DNA of 64,000 nucleotides, from positions 1 through 64,000 of the forward strand of contig NZ_LMUT01000025.1 in assembly GCF_009765785.1 (NCBI RefSeq), in the 5' to 3' direction. The translations under genes were made by a program, and so were the position numbers. The notes beneath the pieces are model-generated. The model saw only the letters and a program-made list of their open reading frames with translations. It was not told where the DNA came from and searched no databases. The stretch is from Granulicella sp. L46 (GTDB taxonomy: Bacteria; Acidobacteriota; Terriglobia; Terriglobales; Acidobacteriaceae). This document shows, piece after piece, positions 1-9,283 of this stretch (the first letter of the stretch is position 1; every line of letters begins with the position of its first letter).

Positions 1-1100
1 GGATTGTGACCGGGTTGACGCTGCCGCAGAACTGCAGGAAACATTTTTCGCGGAAGGCGAGTGTGTGCCTGTGGCTGTGCGCCGAGGTGTCTGCGGTGGC
101 GACGGATTTGGCGGAATTTCTGGGCGCGGCGCTGGGGCTCGATCTGTTGATTGGGCCGGCGTTGATGGCGCATGGAATTTCGCTGACGGGTGGGCTGTTT
201 GTGTCGGCGCTGATTGCGACGGTGGCGGTGGTTGGAATTTTGGCGCTGGATCTGATGGGGTTTCAGTGGCTGGAGCGCGGCATCATGGCGTTCGTTGGGA
301 TCATTGGATTGTGCTACGGGTTTGAGGTTTTCCTGGTGCATCCGGACTGGCATCGCGCGTTTGTGGCGACGATTTTGCCGACGTTCGATATGCATCATGG
401 GGCCTTCGCACTCAGGGGCAGCGTGTTTGCGGCGGTGGGGATGCTGGGTGCGACGGTGATGCCGCATGTGATCTATTTGCACTCGGCACTGGTGCAGCCG
501 CGGTTGAACGAATTGGAGCCGGCGAGTAAAAAGGCGCGGCCGGGGATGCTGCGGAAGTATCTTCGGTTTGAGCTGGTGGATGTGTTTGTGGCGATGAATG
601 GGGCGTGGCTGATTAACTCCGCGATGATCATCATGGCGGCGGTGGTGATGTATAAGGGGCCGGCGTATTACCCGACGATTCAGGATGCGTTTCACACGCT
701 GGGGCCGCTGCTCGGGCGGGGTGCGGCGGTGGTGTTTGCGGTGGCGCTGCTGTGCTCGGGGCTGTCCAGCTCGACGGTGGGGGTGATGGCGGGGCAGGTG
801 ATTATCGAAGGATTTCTGGGGATTAAATTTCCGATTTTTTTGCGGCGGTTTATCACGGTGGTTCCGGCGCTGATCGTGATTGGGGTGGGCAGCGATCCGC
901 TGAAGATTCTGAATGACTCGCAGGTGCTGCTGAGCTTTACGCTGCCGGCGGCGCTGATTCCGCTGCTGCTGCTGACCAATCGGGCTGGGGTGATGGGAGA
1001 GTTTCGGAGCGCGGTGCGGATGAAGGTTGCGGGATGGACCGTGGCGGGGATTATCTTGGCGCTGAATGCGGTGCTGCTGGTGGAGATGGCGATGGGGTGA
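1..1100 (+). CDS. Nramp-family divalent metal (Mn2+/Fe2+) transporter, 5'-truncated by window
   Basis: This is an inner-membrane proton-coupled divalent metal transporter of the Nramp/MntH type. The reading frame is open to the first base of the window, so the real start, including the helix carrying the DPGN motif, lies upstream. A GTG at 6 is not a credible start because homologous sequence is already under way there. Visible family marks are the AE...ATDLAEFLGAALGL segment of TM3 and the TM6 signature MPHVIYLHS, which keeps the metal-site Met and His although Nramp usually has Asn after the His. About ten hydrophobic segments follow to the C-terminus. It converges on the YXWGXW gene across a shared hairpin at 1141-1169. 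The family assignment is secure; the exact metal is inferred. Confidence 0.9.
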   Translation, partial: IVTGLTLPQNCRKHFSRKASVCLWLCAEVSAVATDLAEFLGAALGLDLLIGPALMAHGISLTGGLFVSALIATVAVVGILALDLMGFQWLERGIMAFVGIIGLCYGFEVFLVHPDWHRAFVATILPTFDMHHGAFALRGSVFAAVGMLGATVMPHVIYLHSALVQPRLNELEPASKKARPGMLRKYLRFELVDVFVAMNGAWLINSAMIIMAAVVMYKGPAYYPTIQDAFHTLGPLLGRGAAVVFAVALLCSGLSSSTVGVMAGQVIIEGFLGIKFPIFLRRFITVVPALIVIGVGSDPLKILNDSQVLLSFTLPAALIPLLLLTNRAGVMGEFRSAVRMKVAGWTVAGIILALNAVLLVEMAMG

Positions 1101-1140
1101 GGGCAGGAGATAGAGGGTAGGGGTTAGGAGTTAGAAAGTC

Positions 1141-1169
1141 GAAGGGCTCGCCTTGGTGGCGAGCCCTTC
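1141..1169. terminator. Perfect 12-bp hairpin between convergent genes (bidirectional terminator candidate)
   Basis: GAAGGGCTCGCC (1141-1152) pairs perfectly with GGCGAGCCCTTC (1158-1169) around a 5-nt loop. It sits between the stop of the Nramp gene (1100) and the stop of the minus-strand YXWGXW gene (1197), where a shared terminator is expected. Flanking T-tracts are weak on both strands. Confidence 0.7.
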
Positions 1170-1196
1170 CTGGTTGAATTAAGTTGACGTGATGGC

Positions 1197-2939
1197 TTAG
1201 TGCGGTTTGTTGTCGCCGTGCGGTTGTTGCGGCGCCGGGTGGGACTGTTGCTGCGGCGCTGGGCGGGACTGCTGTTGGGGGGCAGGACGAGATTGCGGCT
1301 GGGGTGCGGGCCGCGATTGCTGTTGCGGCTGCGGCCGGGGCTGCTGCTGTGGTTCAGGACGAGGAGCAGGTGCGGGCCGCGACTGCTGTTGTGGCGCGGG
1401 CCGAGCCTCGGGAGCGGGTCTGTATTGTGGCTGGGGTGCAGGCCGCGTCTGGGGTTGAGGCATGGGGCGAGTCTGCGGTTGCGGCGCAGGACGGGTCTCG
1501 GGTATGGGGCGCGTCTGCGGCTGGGGAGTGGGCCGGGTTTGCGGCTGAGGGGCTGGGCGGGTTTCCGGACGGGCGCCGGGGTTTGGCTGGCCGGGGCGTT
1601 GTTCCGGAGTTCCCGGTGCCGGGCGTTGGCCATTTACGGGACGCTGCTGGTTTCCGGGTTGGCCAGGTAAGGGACGTGCGGGCTGGATTGCGGGTTGGCC
1701 AGGTAAGGGACGTGCGGGCTGGATTGCGGGTTGGCCATGGGTGGGGCGCGTCTCGGGCATCGGACGGCCTTCATTTCCGGGTTGGCCGGGGCGGGTGGGC
1801 TGCGTCGCGGGTTGGCCGGGGCGCTGCTCATTTACCGGCTGACCTGGGCGCTGACCGCCATTGACGGGTCGGGCCATGTTCTGGCGCGTCAGCTGGGCTT
1901 GCTGCTGTTCGCGTGCCACGGCTGGGGGTGTCGCCGCGATGGGACGAGTGGCGGCGATGGGTCGGGCCATAGCAGCCTCGGCCGGTCTGCCGCGGTTGGC
2001 TGAGTAGAACTGCTGCTTGTTCTGCGCAGCGCTCTGAGCCATTTGACGCTGCTCTGGCAGAGCCGCGGTGCGATATTGGCCGCGGGCAGCTAATTCCGAG
2101 GGACGTGGCTGGACGTTGATTCCGCCGCGTCCGCCGTTGTAGCTCACGTTGTTGTGAATGCGGCCGGTGTAGGTGACGTTGTTGTAGACAACTGGGCGGT
2201 TATAGACGTAGCCGACGCGGCCAACGTTGGTCACACTGCGGTTGTAGTAGAAGTTATTGTGGTTCCAGTAGCCACCGAAGTAGCCGATGCCGATGTAGCC
2301 GAAGCCGTAGTCGACACCACCGTAGTAGCCGATGTGGGCGCCCCAATAACCGTGGTGGAAGCCATAGCGACCGCCGTAATAGCCCCAGTAGGGAGGGGTC
2401 CAGAGGGCGCCGTAGTAAGGGGGCGGGCACCATACGCCGGGAACCCAGTAGTAGCCTCCAGGACCCCATGCCCAGTAGCCGGGCGTCCACATGTAATTGG
2501 GTTCGGGAGCGGGTGGCTGGTCGTACTGGGGCAGCGGCGGCGGGGGCTGGTCGGCGTATTCGGCGACAGCATCTTCGCCAGCGTATTCAGCAGATTGATC
2601 CTGGTCGTTATAGCCCTGGACGACAGGGGCGGGCGCTTGCTGCTGGTAGTTTTCGGGCGGCGGCGCTTGCTGCTGTTGATAGGTTTCGCCCTGCTGCTGA
2701 GGAGTGTAGGAGGAGTTGGCGGCGAGAACCTGGGTGTTGGAGGCCGGCGCGGTGCTGGAGGCTGGCGCGAGGTTGGCGTCGGCGGGGTCTGCGTCGCCGC
2801 TGGGAGGAGCAGTGCCGTCGTTGATAGCGGCGGTGTTCGCGGCGTTGGCCGAGCTATTCTTGCAGCCTACAAAACAGACGGCGAGCAAGGCGGAGGCGCT
2901 GATGAGGCCAAACGTACGTAGGATCGTGCGGTTTTCCAT
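1197..2939 (-). CDS. YXWGXW-repeat lipoprotein with Pro/Gln-rich repetitive tail
   Basis: An exported protein of about 580 residues whose function I do not know. The ATG at 2939 was chosen because it gives a compact signal peptide ending in a lipobox (FVGC) and has a CGGAG sequence about 11 nt upstream; an earlier in-frame start at 2966 would add nine residues. The middle carries the aromatic YXWGXW-type region (GYWAWGPGGYYWVPGVW, then many Gly/Tyr/Trp-rich turns), a family common in Acidobacteriota and often annotated only by the motif. The last third is low-complexity, dominated by QPAIQPARPLPGQ and QQQSRPAPQ-like units, suggesting an extended, perhaps surface-exposed tail. Part of that tail is an exact DNA tandem repeat (1655-1736). 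The many long ORFs on the other strand here are shadows of this GC-rich repetitive sequence. Confidence 0.8.
   Translation of the reverse strand: MENRTILRTFGLISASALLAVCFVGCKNSSANAANTAAINDGTAPPSGDADPADANLAPASSTAPASNTQVLAANSSYTPQQQGETYQQQQAPPPENYQQQAPAPVVQGYNDQDQSAEYAGEDAVAEYADQPPPPLPQYDQPPAPEPNYMWTPGYWAWGPGGYYWVPGVWCPPPYYGALWTPPYWGYYGGRYGFHHGYWGAHIGYYGGVDYGFGYIGIGYFGGYWNHNNFYYNRSVTNVGRVGYVYNRPVVYNNVTYTGRIHNNVSYNGGRGGINVQPRPSELAARGQYRTAALPEQRQMAQSAAQNKQQFYSANRGRPAEAAMARPIAATRPIAATPPAVAREQQQAQLTRQNMARPVNGGQRPGQPVNEQRPGQPATQPTRPGQPGNEGRPMPETRPTHGQPAIQPARPLPGQPAIQPARPLPGQPGNQQRPVNGQRPAPGTPEQRPGQPNPGARPETRPAPQPQTRPTPQPQTRPIPETRPAPQPQTRPMPQPQTRPAPQPQYRPAPEARPAPQQQSRPAPAPRPEPQQQPRPQPQQQSRPAPQPQSRPAPQQQSRPAPQQQSHPAPQQPHGDNKPH
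1655..1736. repeat. Exact 36-bp tandem repeat, 2.3 copies, inside the YXWGXW gene
   Basis: The 36-bp unit beginning CGGGTTGGCCAGGTAAGG occurs at 1655-1690 and 1691-1726 without a mismatch, and a third partial copy runs to 1736. Because 36 is divisible by 3, copy-number change would lengthen or shorten the proline-rich tail by 12 residues without a frameshift. Confidence 0.9.
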
Positions 2940-3337
2940 AATCGTTCTAACTCCGGCGCGGCGCAAAAGTTTCTATTGGCGGGCGCGCATTGTCAGTGAG
3001 ATGCCGAGATTTGGGCTGAGGCTGTTTGTTGGCAACATTTTGCGGGGAAATGGGATGCGAGGGCCATGCCAAAGGTGAGGCTGTGAGCGTAAAATTCCTT
3101 GCATGCACGATGGTGTCCTCCAGATACGCGCTTATAACGTGACCCGGTCACGCAAGGCGAAGCGGTTTCTACGGGGCCGGCGTGATCGCGGCCGTTCCTG
3201 CTAAGACCGCGCAGTTGTTGAGCGCGACCCTCTCCCGCACAAGATGAATTCCAGCCGCGCGCGATTTTGCGGTGCGCTGGTACGCCACGAAACGCGACGC
3301 ACATCCATTCGTTCCAGCCAAACAGGAGAAGAGAGCA
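2940..3337. other. Divergent intergenic region between YXWGXW gene and acnA
   Basis: About 400 bp separating two outward-facing genes, so it should hold both promoters. The only clear structure is the palindrome at 3138-3152. No convincing -35/-10 pair was found, and no small ORF with a ribosome-binding site. Confidence 0.5.
3138..3152. promoter_or_regulatory. 15-bp perfect palindrome upstream of acnA (operator candidate)
   Basis: CGTGACC-C-GGTCACG is a perfect 7+7 inverted repeat with a 1-nt centre, 186 bp before the acnA start. Its dyad form suggests a dimeric repressor site. No regulator is identified, and chance occurrence in GC-rich DNA cannot be excluded. Confidence 0.35.
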
Positions 3338-6196
3338 ATGCCGAACACGACGCATGCGAACACCACGCACCCGAACAGCTTCAACGCCGCCGCCACACTG
3401 GAGAGCGGCGCGAAGAAGGTGAACTACTACAAACTGAGCGCGCTTGAGGGAGTGAATCTCTCGCGCCTGCCGTACTCGCTGCGGATATTGCTGGAAAACC
3501 TGTTGCGCTGCGAAGACGGCAAGACCGTGACGGCGGACGACATTCGCTTTCTGGCGAGCTGGGATCCGAAGGCGGAGCCGTCGCGTGAGATTGCGTTCAT
3601 GCCTGCGCGTGTGCTGATGCAGGACTTTACGGGTGTACCCGCGGTGGTGGATCTGGCCGCGATGCGCGATGCGATGAAGGCGCTGGGCGGCGGGCAGGCG
3701 GAGATCGAGAAGATCAATCCGCTGGTGCCGGCCGAGTTGGTGATCGACCACAGCGTGCAGGTGGATGAGTATGGCAGCCCGTACTCGTATGACTTGAATG
3801 CGGCGCTGGAGTTTACGCGTAACCGCGAGCGCTATGCGTTTCTGAAGTGGGGGCAGACGGCGTTCCATAATTTTTCTGCAGTGCCGCCGGGGATGGGGAT
3901 CTGTCACCAAGTGAATTTGGAGTACCTGGCGCGCGTTACGTTTACGAAGACTGAGGCCGATGGAAGCGTGACGGCGTATCCGGATACGTTGGTGGGGACG
4001 GACTCGCACACGACGATGATCAATGGGCTGGGTGTGCTGGGGTGGGGCGTTGGCGGCATTGAAGCAGAGGCTGCGATGCTGGGTCAGCCGGTAAGCATGC
4101 TGGTGCCGCAGGTGGTTGGCTTCCGGCTGGAAGGGAAGTTGAAGGAAGGGACTACTGCCACGGATTTGGTGCTGACGGTTACGGAAGCGCTGCGCAAGCA
4201 TGGTGTTGTGGGCAAGTTTGTGGAGTTCTATGGGCCGGGCATCAGCGAGCTGCCGTTGGCGGATCGCGCGACGATTGCGAACATGGCCCCGGAGTATGGG
4301 GCGACGTGCGGGATCTTCCCGGTAGATGCGGAGACGTTGAAGTATCTGCGGCTGACGGGGCGGAGCGACGAGCAGATTGCGCTGGTCGAGGCTTATTACA
4401 AGGCGCAGGGATTGTTCCATACGGCGGGTGCTCCGGAGGCGGAGTACAGCGCTACGCTGAATTTGGATTTGAGCACGGTGGAGCCGAGCGTGGCGGGGCC
4501 GAAGCGGCCGCAGGATCGGGTGCTGTTGTCGCAGACTCCGAAGAGCTTTGCTTCAAAACTGGCCGAGCTGCAGGGTCCGAATGCGAACAAGAGCGTGGTG
4601 CGGCAGATGGTTCGCTGGGAGGGCGAGGGCGGGCATGCGTCGAAGGGCGGCGAGCTGGAGAGCTCGGTTGGCGTGATGGAGGCGGAAGGCGACGACGATG
4701 CGATGCACTCGGTGGAGAGACGGTTCGGTGTGAATCCGGAGAAGTATTTGACCGATGGCTCGATTGTGATTGCGGCGATTACGAGCTGTACGAATACGAG
4801 CAATCCGTACGTGATGGTGGCGGCGGGATTGCTGGCGAAGAAAGCTGTCGAGGCTGGATTGACGATGCCACCGTGGGTGAAGACGTCGCTGGCGCCGGGT
4901 TCGCGCGTGGTGACGGATTACTACACGCGGGCGGGGCTGCTGCCGTACCTGGAGGCGCTGCGGTTCAACGTGGTCGGATATGGATGCACGACGTGCATTG
5001 GCAACTCGGGACCGCTGCCTACGGATGTGTCGAAGGCGATTGAAGAGCATGGGCTGGTTGCGGTGTCAGTGTTGAGCGGGAATCGGAATTTTGAGGGACG
5101 GATCTCGCCGGAGGTAAGAGCGAATTATTTGATGAGTCCGCCGCTGGTGGTGGCGTATGCGCTGGCTGGACATATCTCGCATGACTTCGATCATGATGCG
5201 CTGGGCACAGGCAAGGATGGTCGGCGGGTTTACCTGAAGGACATCTGGCCGTCGCAGAAAGAGGTGTCGGATACGGTGGCTAGCTGCATTGACTCGACTA
5301 TGTTCCGGACGCAGTATGCGACGGTGAGCGATGGCGATACCAACTGGCAGCACTTGAAGTTTCCGCTGGGCGAGACGTATGGGTGGGAGAAGGATTCCAC
5401 GTATATCCGGAAGGCTCCTTACTTTGATGGCATGCCTGCGACGCCGGCCGAGGTAAAGGATATTGTCGACGCGCGGGTGCTGGCGGTGCTGGGCGATTCG
5501 GTGACGACGGACCATATTTCTCCGGCGGGATCGATCAAGCTGAACGGGCCGGCGGGGCAGTATCTGACTGAGCATGGGGTGAAGCCTTCGGACTTCAATT
5601 CGTATGGCTCGCGGCGCGGGAACCATGAGGTGATGGTGCGTGGAACGTTTGCCAATGTGCGGCTCCGGAACAAGTTGGCTCCGGGAACGGAAGGTGGCGT
5701 GACGCGGTTGCTGCCTGAGGGGACGGGGATGTCGATTTACGACGCTAGTGTTGAGTACGCGAAGCGCGGAACGCCGCTGGCGATTCTGGCGGGCAAGGAG
5801 TATGGGTCGGGGTCGAGCCGAGATTGGGCTGCGAAGGGTCCGTGTTTGCTGGGAATTCGGTTTGTGATTGCGGAGAGCTATGAGCGCATTCACCGGTCGA
5901 ACCTGGTGGGCATGGGGATTCTGCCGCTGCAGTTTGAGGAGGGCGCGAGCGTGGAATCGCTTGGATTGACGGGCGAGGAGACGTTTACGCTGGGCACGAA
6001 GACGGGTGAACTGAAGGCGATGCTGGACTCGAAGTTTGGGGGCGGCAAGGCGCTGACGGTGGTTGCGACGGCGGCCGATGGGACGAAAAAGACGTTCCCG
6101 GCGATGGTGCGCATTGATACGCCACAGGAGATCCTCTACTACCAGCACGGCGGGATTTTGCAGTACGTACTGCGGCAGTTGGCGGGGAAGGCGTAA
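3338..6196 (+). CDS. acnA: Aconitate hydratase A
   Basis: Interconverts citrate and isocitrate in the TCA cycle in the cytosol using a [4Fe-4S] cluster. The 952-residue protein starts at ATG 3338 ([15 protein letters not shown]), preceded by AGGAG 12 nt upstream; an in-frame start 22 codons earlier lacks such a site. The cluster ligands are visible: Cys484 in SCTNTSNP, then Cys550 and Cys553 in [12 protein letters not shown]. The 66- and 3-residue spacings are those of AcnA/IRP1-type aconitases. The C-terminal swivel domain has [17 protein letters not shown] and [13 protein letters not shown]. Length and order match AcnA rather than AcnB. The gene stands alone and ends in an intrinsic terminator at 6239-6267. 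Confidence 0.97.
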   Translation: MPNTTHANTTHPNSFNAAATLESGAKKVNYYKLSALEGVNLSRLPYSLRILLENLLRCEDGKTVTADDIRFLASWDPKAEPSREIAFMPARVLMQDFTGVPAVVDLAAMRDAMKALGGGQAEIEKINPLVPAELVIDHSVQVDEYGSPYSYDLNAALEFTRNRERYAFLKWGQTAFHNFSAVPPGMGICHQVNLEYLARVTFTKTEADGSVTAYPDTLVGTDSHTTMINGLGVLGWGVGGIEAEAAMLGQPVSMLVPQVVGFRLEGKLKEGTTATDLVLTVTEALRKHGVVGKFVEFYGPGISELPLADRATIANMAPEYGATCGIFPVDAETLKYLRLTGRSDEQIALVEAYYKAQGLFHTAGAPEAEYSATLNLDLSTVEPSVAGPKRPQDRVLLSQTPKSFASKLAELQGPNANKSVVRQMVRWEGEGGHASKGGELESSVGVMEAEGDDDAMHSVERRFGVNPEKYLTDGSIVIAAITSCTNTSNPYVMVAAGLLAKKAVEAGLTMPPWVKTSLAPGSRVVTDYYTRAGLLPYLEALRFNVVGYGCTTCIGNSGPLPTDVSKAIEEHGLVAVSVLSGNRNFEGRISPEVRANYLMSPPLVVAYALAGHISHDFDHDALGTGKDGRRVYLKDIWPSQKEVSDTVASCIDSTMFRTQYATVSDGDTNWQHLKFPLGETYGWEKDSTYIRKAPYFDGMPATPAEVKDIVDARVLAVLGDSVTTDHISPAGSIKLNGPAGQYLTEHGVKPSDFNSYGSRRGNHEVMVRGTFANVRLRNKLAPGTEGGVTRLLPEGTGMSIYDASVEYAKRGTPLAILAGKEYGSGSSRDWAAKGPCLLGIRFVIAESYERIHRSNLVGMGILPLQFEEGASVESLGLTGEETFTLGTKTGELKAMLDSKFGGGKALTVVATAADGTKKTFPAMVRIDTPQEILYYQHGGILQYVLRQLAGKA

Positions 6197-6238
6197 GGGG
6201 CGGTAACCAGAGTCGCAAATAACCATGTAGGGAACGGA

Positions 6239-6267
6239 CGGCGAGCTTGGCTTGGGCTCGCTGTTTT
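6239..6267 (+). terminator. Intrinsic terminator after acnA
   Basis: CGGCGAGC (6239-6246) pairs with GCTCGCTG (6256-6263) with one G-T wobble and a 9-nt loop, followed at once by TTTT. It lies 43 bp after the acnA stop and before trpC. Confidence 0.7.
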
Positions 6268-6298
6268 CCGTTGGGGGAGTACCGCGTTCAGGGGTAGC

Positions 6299-7138
6299 AT
6301 GGAGGGAATGCTGACGGATAGCTCAGAGCCGACGCTGTATCTGCCGGAGATTCTTGCGCATACGCGCGCGGTGGTGGCGGAACGGAAGGCGGCGGCAGAC
6401 ATGCGTTCGCTGGAGGCGGCGGCGGCGCGGCATGTTCCGCGTGGGTTTGCGAGGGCGCTGCGGGCGCGCAGTGGGCGTGGGGCGGCGGTGATTGCGGAGT
6501 TGAAGAAGGCGTCGCCGTCGAAGGGGCTGATCCGGGAGATGTTTGAGCCGGTAGAGATTGCGCTGCAGCTGGAGGCAGGCGGAGCGACGGCGCTGTCGGT
6601 GCTGACCGATGAGAAATTCTTCCAGGGGTCACTGGAGAATCTGCGACGGGCGAGTGCGGCGGTTTGGCTGCCGTGTCTGCGCAAGGACTTTATGGTGGAT
6701 GAGTTTCAGATGCTGGAGGCGCGGGCAAATCGAGCAGATGCGATTTTGCTGATTGTGGCGGCGCTTACAGATGCGGAGTTGAAAAGGCTGCGGGCGAGTG
6801 CGCGGTCGTATGGGCTGGATGTGTTGTGCGAGGTGCATGACGCGGAAGAGTTGAATCGCGCGCTTGAGCTGGAATGTGAGTGCGTCGGCGTGAATAGCCG
6901 CGATCTGCGAACGTTTGACGTGTCGCTCGAACGCGCATGCGAGCTGGCCGAGAAGCTGCCGAAGAGTGCTGTGCGCGTGGCGGAGAGCGGGATCCATACG
7001 CAGGCGGACATGCGCAAGCTGAGCGCGGCGGGGTACGAGGCGTTTTTGATTGGCGAGTCGCTGATGCGGGAGTCGCGACCGGGTGGGGCCCTGGCGAGTC
7101 TACTGCGTGGCGGTCTGAACCAAGTCAATGTTTATTAA
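6299..7138 (+). CDS. trpC: Indole-3-glycerol phosphate synthase
   Basis: Converts carboxyphenylamino-deoxyribulose phosphate to indole-3-glycerol phosphate in tryptophan synthesis. The 279-residue protein is a complete (beta/alpha)8 barrel: AVIAELKKASPSKGLI near residues 62-77 holds the catalytic Lys, CLRKDFMVDEFQ the second Lys, and NSRDLRTFDV and ESGIHT the phosphate-binding end. It is a monofunctional TrpC, not a TrpC-TrpF fusion. ATG 6299 follows AGGGG; a second in-frame ATG at 6308 would be too close to the GGAGGG. It overlaps trpF by 11 nt and opens the aromatic gene series. Confidence 0.96.
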   Translation: MEGMLTDSSEPTLYLPEILAHTRAVVAERKAAADMRSLEAAAARHVPRGFARALRARSGRGAAVIAELKKASPSKGLIREMFEPVEIALQLEAGGATALSVLTDEKFFQGSLENLRRASAAVWLPCLRKDFMVDEFQMLEARANRADAILLIVAALTDAELKRLRASARSYGLDVLCEVHDAEELNRALELECECVGVNSRDLRTFDVSLERACELAEKLPKSAVRVAESGIHTQADMRKLSAAGYEAFLIGESLMRESRPGGALASLLRGGLNQVNVY

Positions 7139-7808
7139 GATCTGTGCCAATACGAACCTGGAAGACGCGCGCCTGGCGGCGGAGCTTGGCGTGGATGCGG
7201 TAGGGTTTGTGTTTGCGGCGAGCAAGAGACGGGTGACTCCGGAGCAGGTGGCGGAGATTACGCGCGAGCTCCCGGCGGAGTTGGCAAAGGTGGGTGTGTT
7301 TACGTCGACCGATGCGGCAGAGATTGTGCGGACAGCGAGGGTTGCGGGGTTGACCGCGGTGCAGTTGCATAGCAGGTTTGATCCGAAGCTGGTGGATGCG
7401 ATTGATGCTGGGAGTGGCAGTGCGTTGCACGTGGTGCAAGTGGTCGACGTTCAGGTGGGAATGGATCTGGAGGAGCTGCAGTGGGTGTTGACGGCGGTGT
7501 TGTCGCACCCCTATGTGCTGGTGGCGTTGCTAGATGCTTCGCATGGGGGTGTATCGGGAGGGACGGGGATGAGCTTTGACTGGGACCGCACGGCGGCGGT
7601 GGTGCGGGAGGTGCAGGAGGCGACGGGGGGGTGGGTGATCGTGGCCGGAGGGCTGAATGCCGAGAATGTCGGCGAGGCGATTGAGGCGTTTGCGCCGTGG
7701 GGCGTGGATGTCGCGAGTGGGGTGGAGAGTGCGCCGGGGAAGAAGGATCCGGAGCGGCTGCGGGCGTTTGTGGCGGCGGCGAGGGCGGCCGGACAACGAG
7801 ATAGCTAG
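7128..7808 (+). CDS. trpF: Phosphoribosylanthranilate isomerase
   Basis: Catalyses the Amadori rearrangement of N-(5-phosphoribosyl)anthranilate, the step before TrpC. The 226-residue barrel starts with KICANTNLEDA, carrying the catalytic Cys in the usual KICG-like position, and has VGFVFAASKRRVT and a C-terminal AGGLNAENV / GVDVASGVES phosphate site with the late catalytic Asp. It overlaps the end of trpC by 11 nt, so translation is probably coupled. The next gene does not follow directly: a 224-bp control region with leader peptide and attenuator separates trpF from trpB. Confidence 0.95.
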   Translation: MFIKICANTNLEDARLAAELGVDAVGFVFAASKRRVTPEQVAEITRELPAELAKVGVFTSTDAAEIVRTARVAGLTAVQLHSRFDPKLVDAIDAGSGSALHVVQVVDVQVGMDLEELQWVLTAVLSHPYVLVALLDASHGGVSGGTGMSFDWDRTAAVVREVQEATGGWVIVAGGLNAENVGEAIEAFAPWGVDVASGVESAPGKKDPERLRAFVAAARAAGQRDS

Positions 7809-7837
7809 TTGCAGAGCTTTGGTTGCCGGTGTACATT
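7809..7837 (+). promoter_or_regulatory. Internal promoter candidate for the trpB-led segment
   Basis: TTGCAG (7809-7814) and TACATT (7832-7837) are separated by exactly 17 nt, starting at the base after the trpF stop. Each hexamer is only a partial consensus match. The predicted start, about 7 nt after the -10, falls on or next to the leader-peptide ATG at 7845, so the leader mRNA could be leaderless, which would explain the lack of a Shine-Dalgarno there. Confidence 0.5.
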
Positions 7838-7844
7838 GAAACCC

Positions 7845-7919
7845 ATGAAGTTTTTCTTCAGCCCGCGATTTACCCCGTCGTACCGCTACTGGCCTATCGT
7901 AGCGGCATCGGTGGAGTAG
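7845..7919 (+). CDS. Aromatic leader peptide (24 codons; Phe-, Tyr- and Trp-rich)
   Basis: A short ORF between trpF and trpB encoding MKFFFSPRF-TPSYRYWP and then seven more residues. Seven of 24 residues are aromatic: Phe at 3, 4, 5 and 9, Tyr at 13 and 15, Trp at 16. Such enrichment just ahead of an intrinsic terminator is the hallmark of ribosome-mediated attenuation (trpL, pheL). The Tyr13-Arg-Tyr15-Trp16 codons lie in or beside the first strand of the attenuator hairpin, so stalling there would change downstream folding. There is no Shine-Dalgarno; a -10-like TACATT ends 7 nt before the ATG, suggesting leaderless translation. The genes behind it make Trp, Phe and Tyr precursors, which fits a sensor of all three. 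Confidence 0.75.
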   Translation: MKFFFSPRFTPSYRYWPIVAASVE

Positions 7920-8000
7920 TTTCGCACGGACTGAAGCGTAGAACCTGCGATCTCTAGATTCCCCGAGCCGCGACCCTAAAGGTTGCGGCTTTCGTGTTTT
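7883..8000 (+). promoter_or_regulatory. Transcription attenuator (pause hairpin, antiterminator, terminator) before trpB
   Basis: Four pairing segments can be traced by hand. Segment 1, CCGCTAC (7883-7889, over Arg-Tyr codons), pairs with segment 2, GTAGCGG (7899-7905), leaving the Trp codon in the loop. Segment 2 can instead pair with segment 3: GCGGC (7902-7906) with GCCGC (7967-7971), and TCGG (7908-7911) with CCGA (7963-7966). Segment 3, AGCCGCGACC (7966-7975), forms the terminator with segment 4, GGTTGCGGCT (7981-7990), with one G-T pair, loop CTAAA and the T-rich tail TTCGTGTTTT. The 1:2 and 3:4 forms exclude the 2:3 form, as in enterobacterial trp attenuation. A ribosome stalled at Tyr15/Trp16 would mask segment 1 and favour read-through. 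Confidence 0.75.
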
Positions 8001-8032
8001 GTGGCAGCGGTTGTGATGAGGATGAAAACGTT

Positions 8033-9283
8033 ATGGGCACTACTGCATCGATGACTCGGCCGGCGGGTGTGGCGGCGAATAGTACGCCGGGAAGGTTTGG
8101 CGCGTATGGCGGGCGGTATGTTCCGGAGACGCTGATGGCGGCGCTGCTGGAGCTCGATGCCGCGTATGCGGAGGCACAGGCGGATGCGGCGTTTCATGCG
8201 GAGTTAGATGGGTTGCTCAAGGATTATTGCGGGCGTCCTACGCCGCTGTACTTTGCGAAGCGGCTGACGGAGACGCTGGGTGGGGCGAAGATTTATTTGA
8301 AGCGCGAAGATCTGCTACACACGGGCGCGCACAAGATTAATAACGCGCTGGGGCAGGTGATGCTGGCTCGGCGAATGGGGAAACAGCGGATTATCGCGGA
8401 GACGGGCGCGGGGCAGCATGGGGTGGCGACGGCGACAGTGTGTGCGCTGTTTGGGCTGGAATGCGTGGTCTACATGGGCGAGGAAGACATGCGGCGGCAG
8501 GAGCTGAATGTGTTTCGGATGCGGCTGCTCGGCGCTGAGGTACGTGGGGTTGCGTCGGGGTCGGCGACGTTGAAGGACGCGATCAATGAGGCGATGCGGG
8601 ACTGGGTTACCAATGTCCGATCTACTTTTTATATTTTGGGGAGCGCCCTTGGGTCGCATCCGTATCCGACGATGGTTCGGGATTTTCAGCGTGTGATTTC
8701 GAAGGAGATGAAGCGGCAGATTTTGGAGCATGAAGGACGGTTGCCCGATACGGTGATTGCTTGCGTGGGTGGGGGATCGAATGCGATTGGTGCGTTCTAT
8801 GAGTTTTTGCCGGAGCCGAATGTTGCGCTGATTGGTGTGGAGGCTGGTGGTCGGGGGACGGCGCTGGGCGAACATGCGGCGCGGTTTGCGCCCAATGGCG
8901 GCGGCGTTCCGGGGGTGTTGCAGGGGACGTACAGCTATGTGCTGCAGGATGCGGCGGGACAGATTGCGGCTACGCACTCGGTGAGCGCGGGGTTGGATTA
9001 TGCGAGTGTGGGGCCGGAGCATGCGATGCTGCATGACTCGGGGCGGGCTACGTACACGAGTGCGACGGATGATGAGGCGCTGGAGGCGGTGAAGGTGCTG
9101 TCGCGGACGGAGGGGATTATTCCGGCGCTTGAGAGCGCGCATGCGATTGCCGAGGTGATGAAGCTGGCTCCGAAGGTGGGGAAAGAGAAGATTGTGATTG
9201 TGAATGTTAGCGGGCGCGGGGATAAGGACATCGGGATTTTGACGCGCGAGATGAAATTGGATGGAGCGGAGGTACGTCGATGA
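8033..9283 (+). CDS. trpB: Tryptophan synthase beta subunit
   Basis: Condenses indole with serine, using PLP, in the TrpA2B2 complex. With ATG 8033 the protein is 416 residues; GAGG 12 nt upstream supports this start, and an in-frame start at 7994 falls inside the attenuator tail. The PLP lysine is Lys101 in HTGAHKINN; the glutamate of the AETGAGQHG motif and the phosphate-binding GGGSNAIG are present. It begins 33 nt after the attenuator T-tract, so its transcription should depend on read-through or on the internal promoter. Its stop overlaps the next ATG (ATGA at 9280). Confidence 0.97.
   Translation: MGTTASMTRPAGVAANSTPGRFGAYGGRYVPETLMAALLELDAAYAEAQADAAFHAELDGLLKDYCGRPTPLYFAKRLTETLGGAKIYLKREDLLHTGAHKINNALGQVMLARRMGKQRIIAETGAGQHGVATATVCALFGLECVVYMGEEDMRRQELNVFRMRLLGAEVRGVASGSATLKDAINEAMRDWVTNVRSTFYILGSALGSHPYPTMVRDFQRVISKEMKRQILEHEGRLPDTVIACVGGGSNAIGAFYEFLPEPNVALIGVEAGGRGTALGEHAARFAPNGGGVPGVLQGTYSYVLQDAAGQIAATHSVSAGLDYASVGPEHAMLHDSGRATYTSATDDEALEAVKVLSRTEGIIPALESAHAIAEVMKLAPKVGKEKIVIVNVSGRGDKDIGILTREMKLDGAEVRR

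Noticed and set aside
2154-2921. A 255-residue ORF on the + strand opposite the YXWGXW gene
   Set aside because: It is a Val/Ala/Gly-biased shadow of repetitive GC-rich DNA, with no ribosome-binding site and no family pattern.
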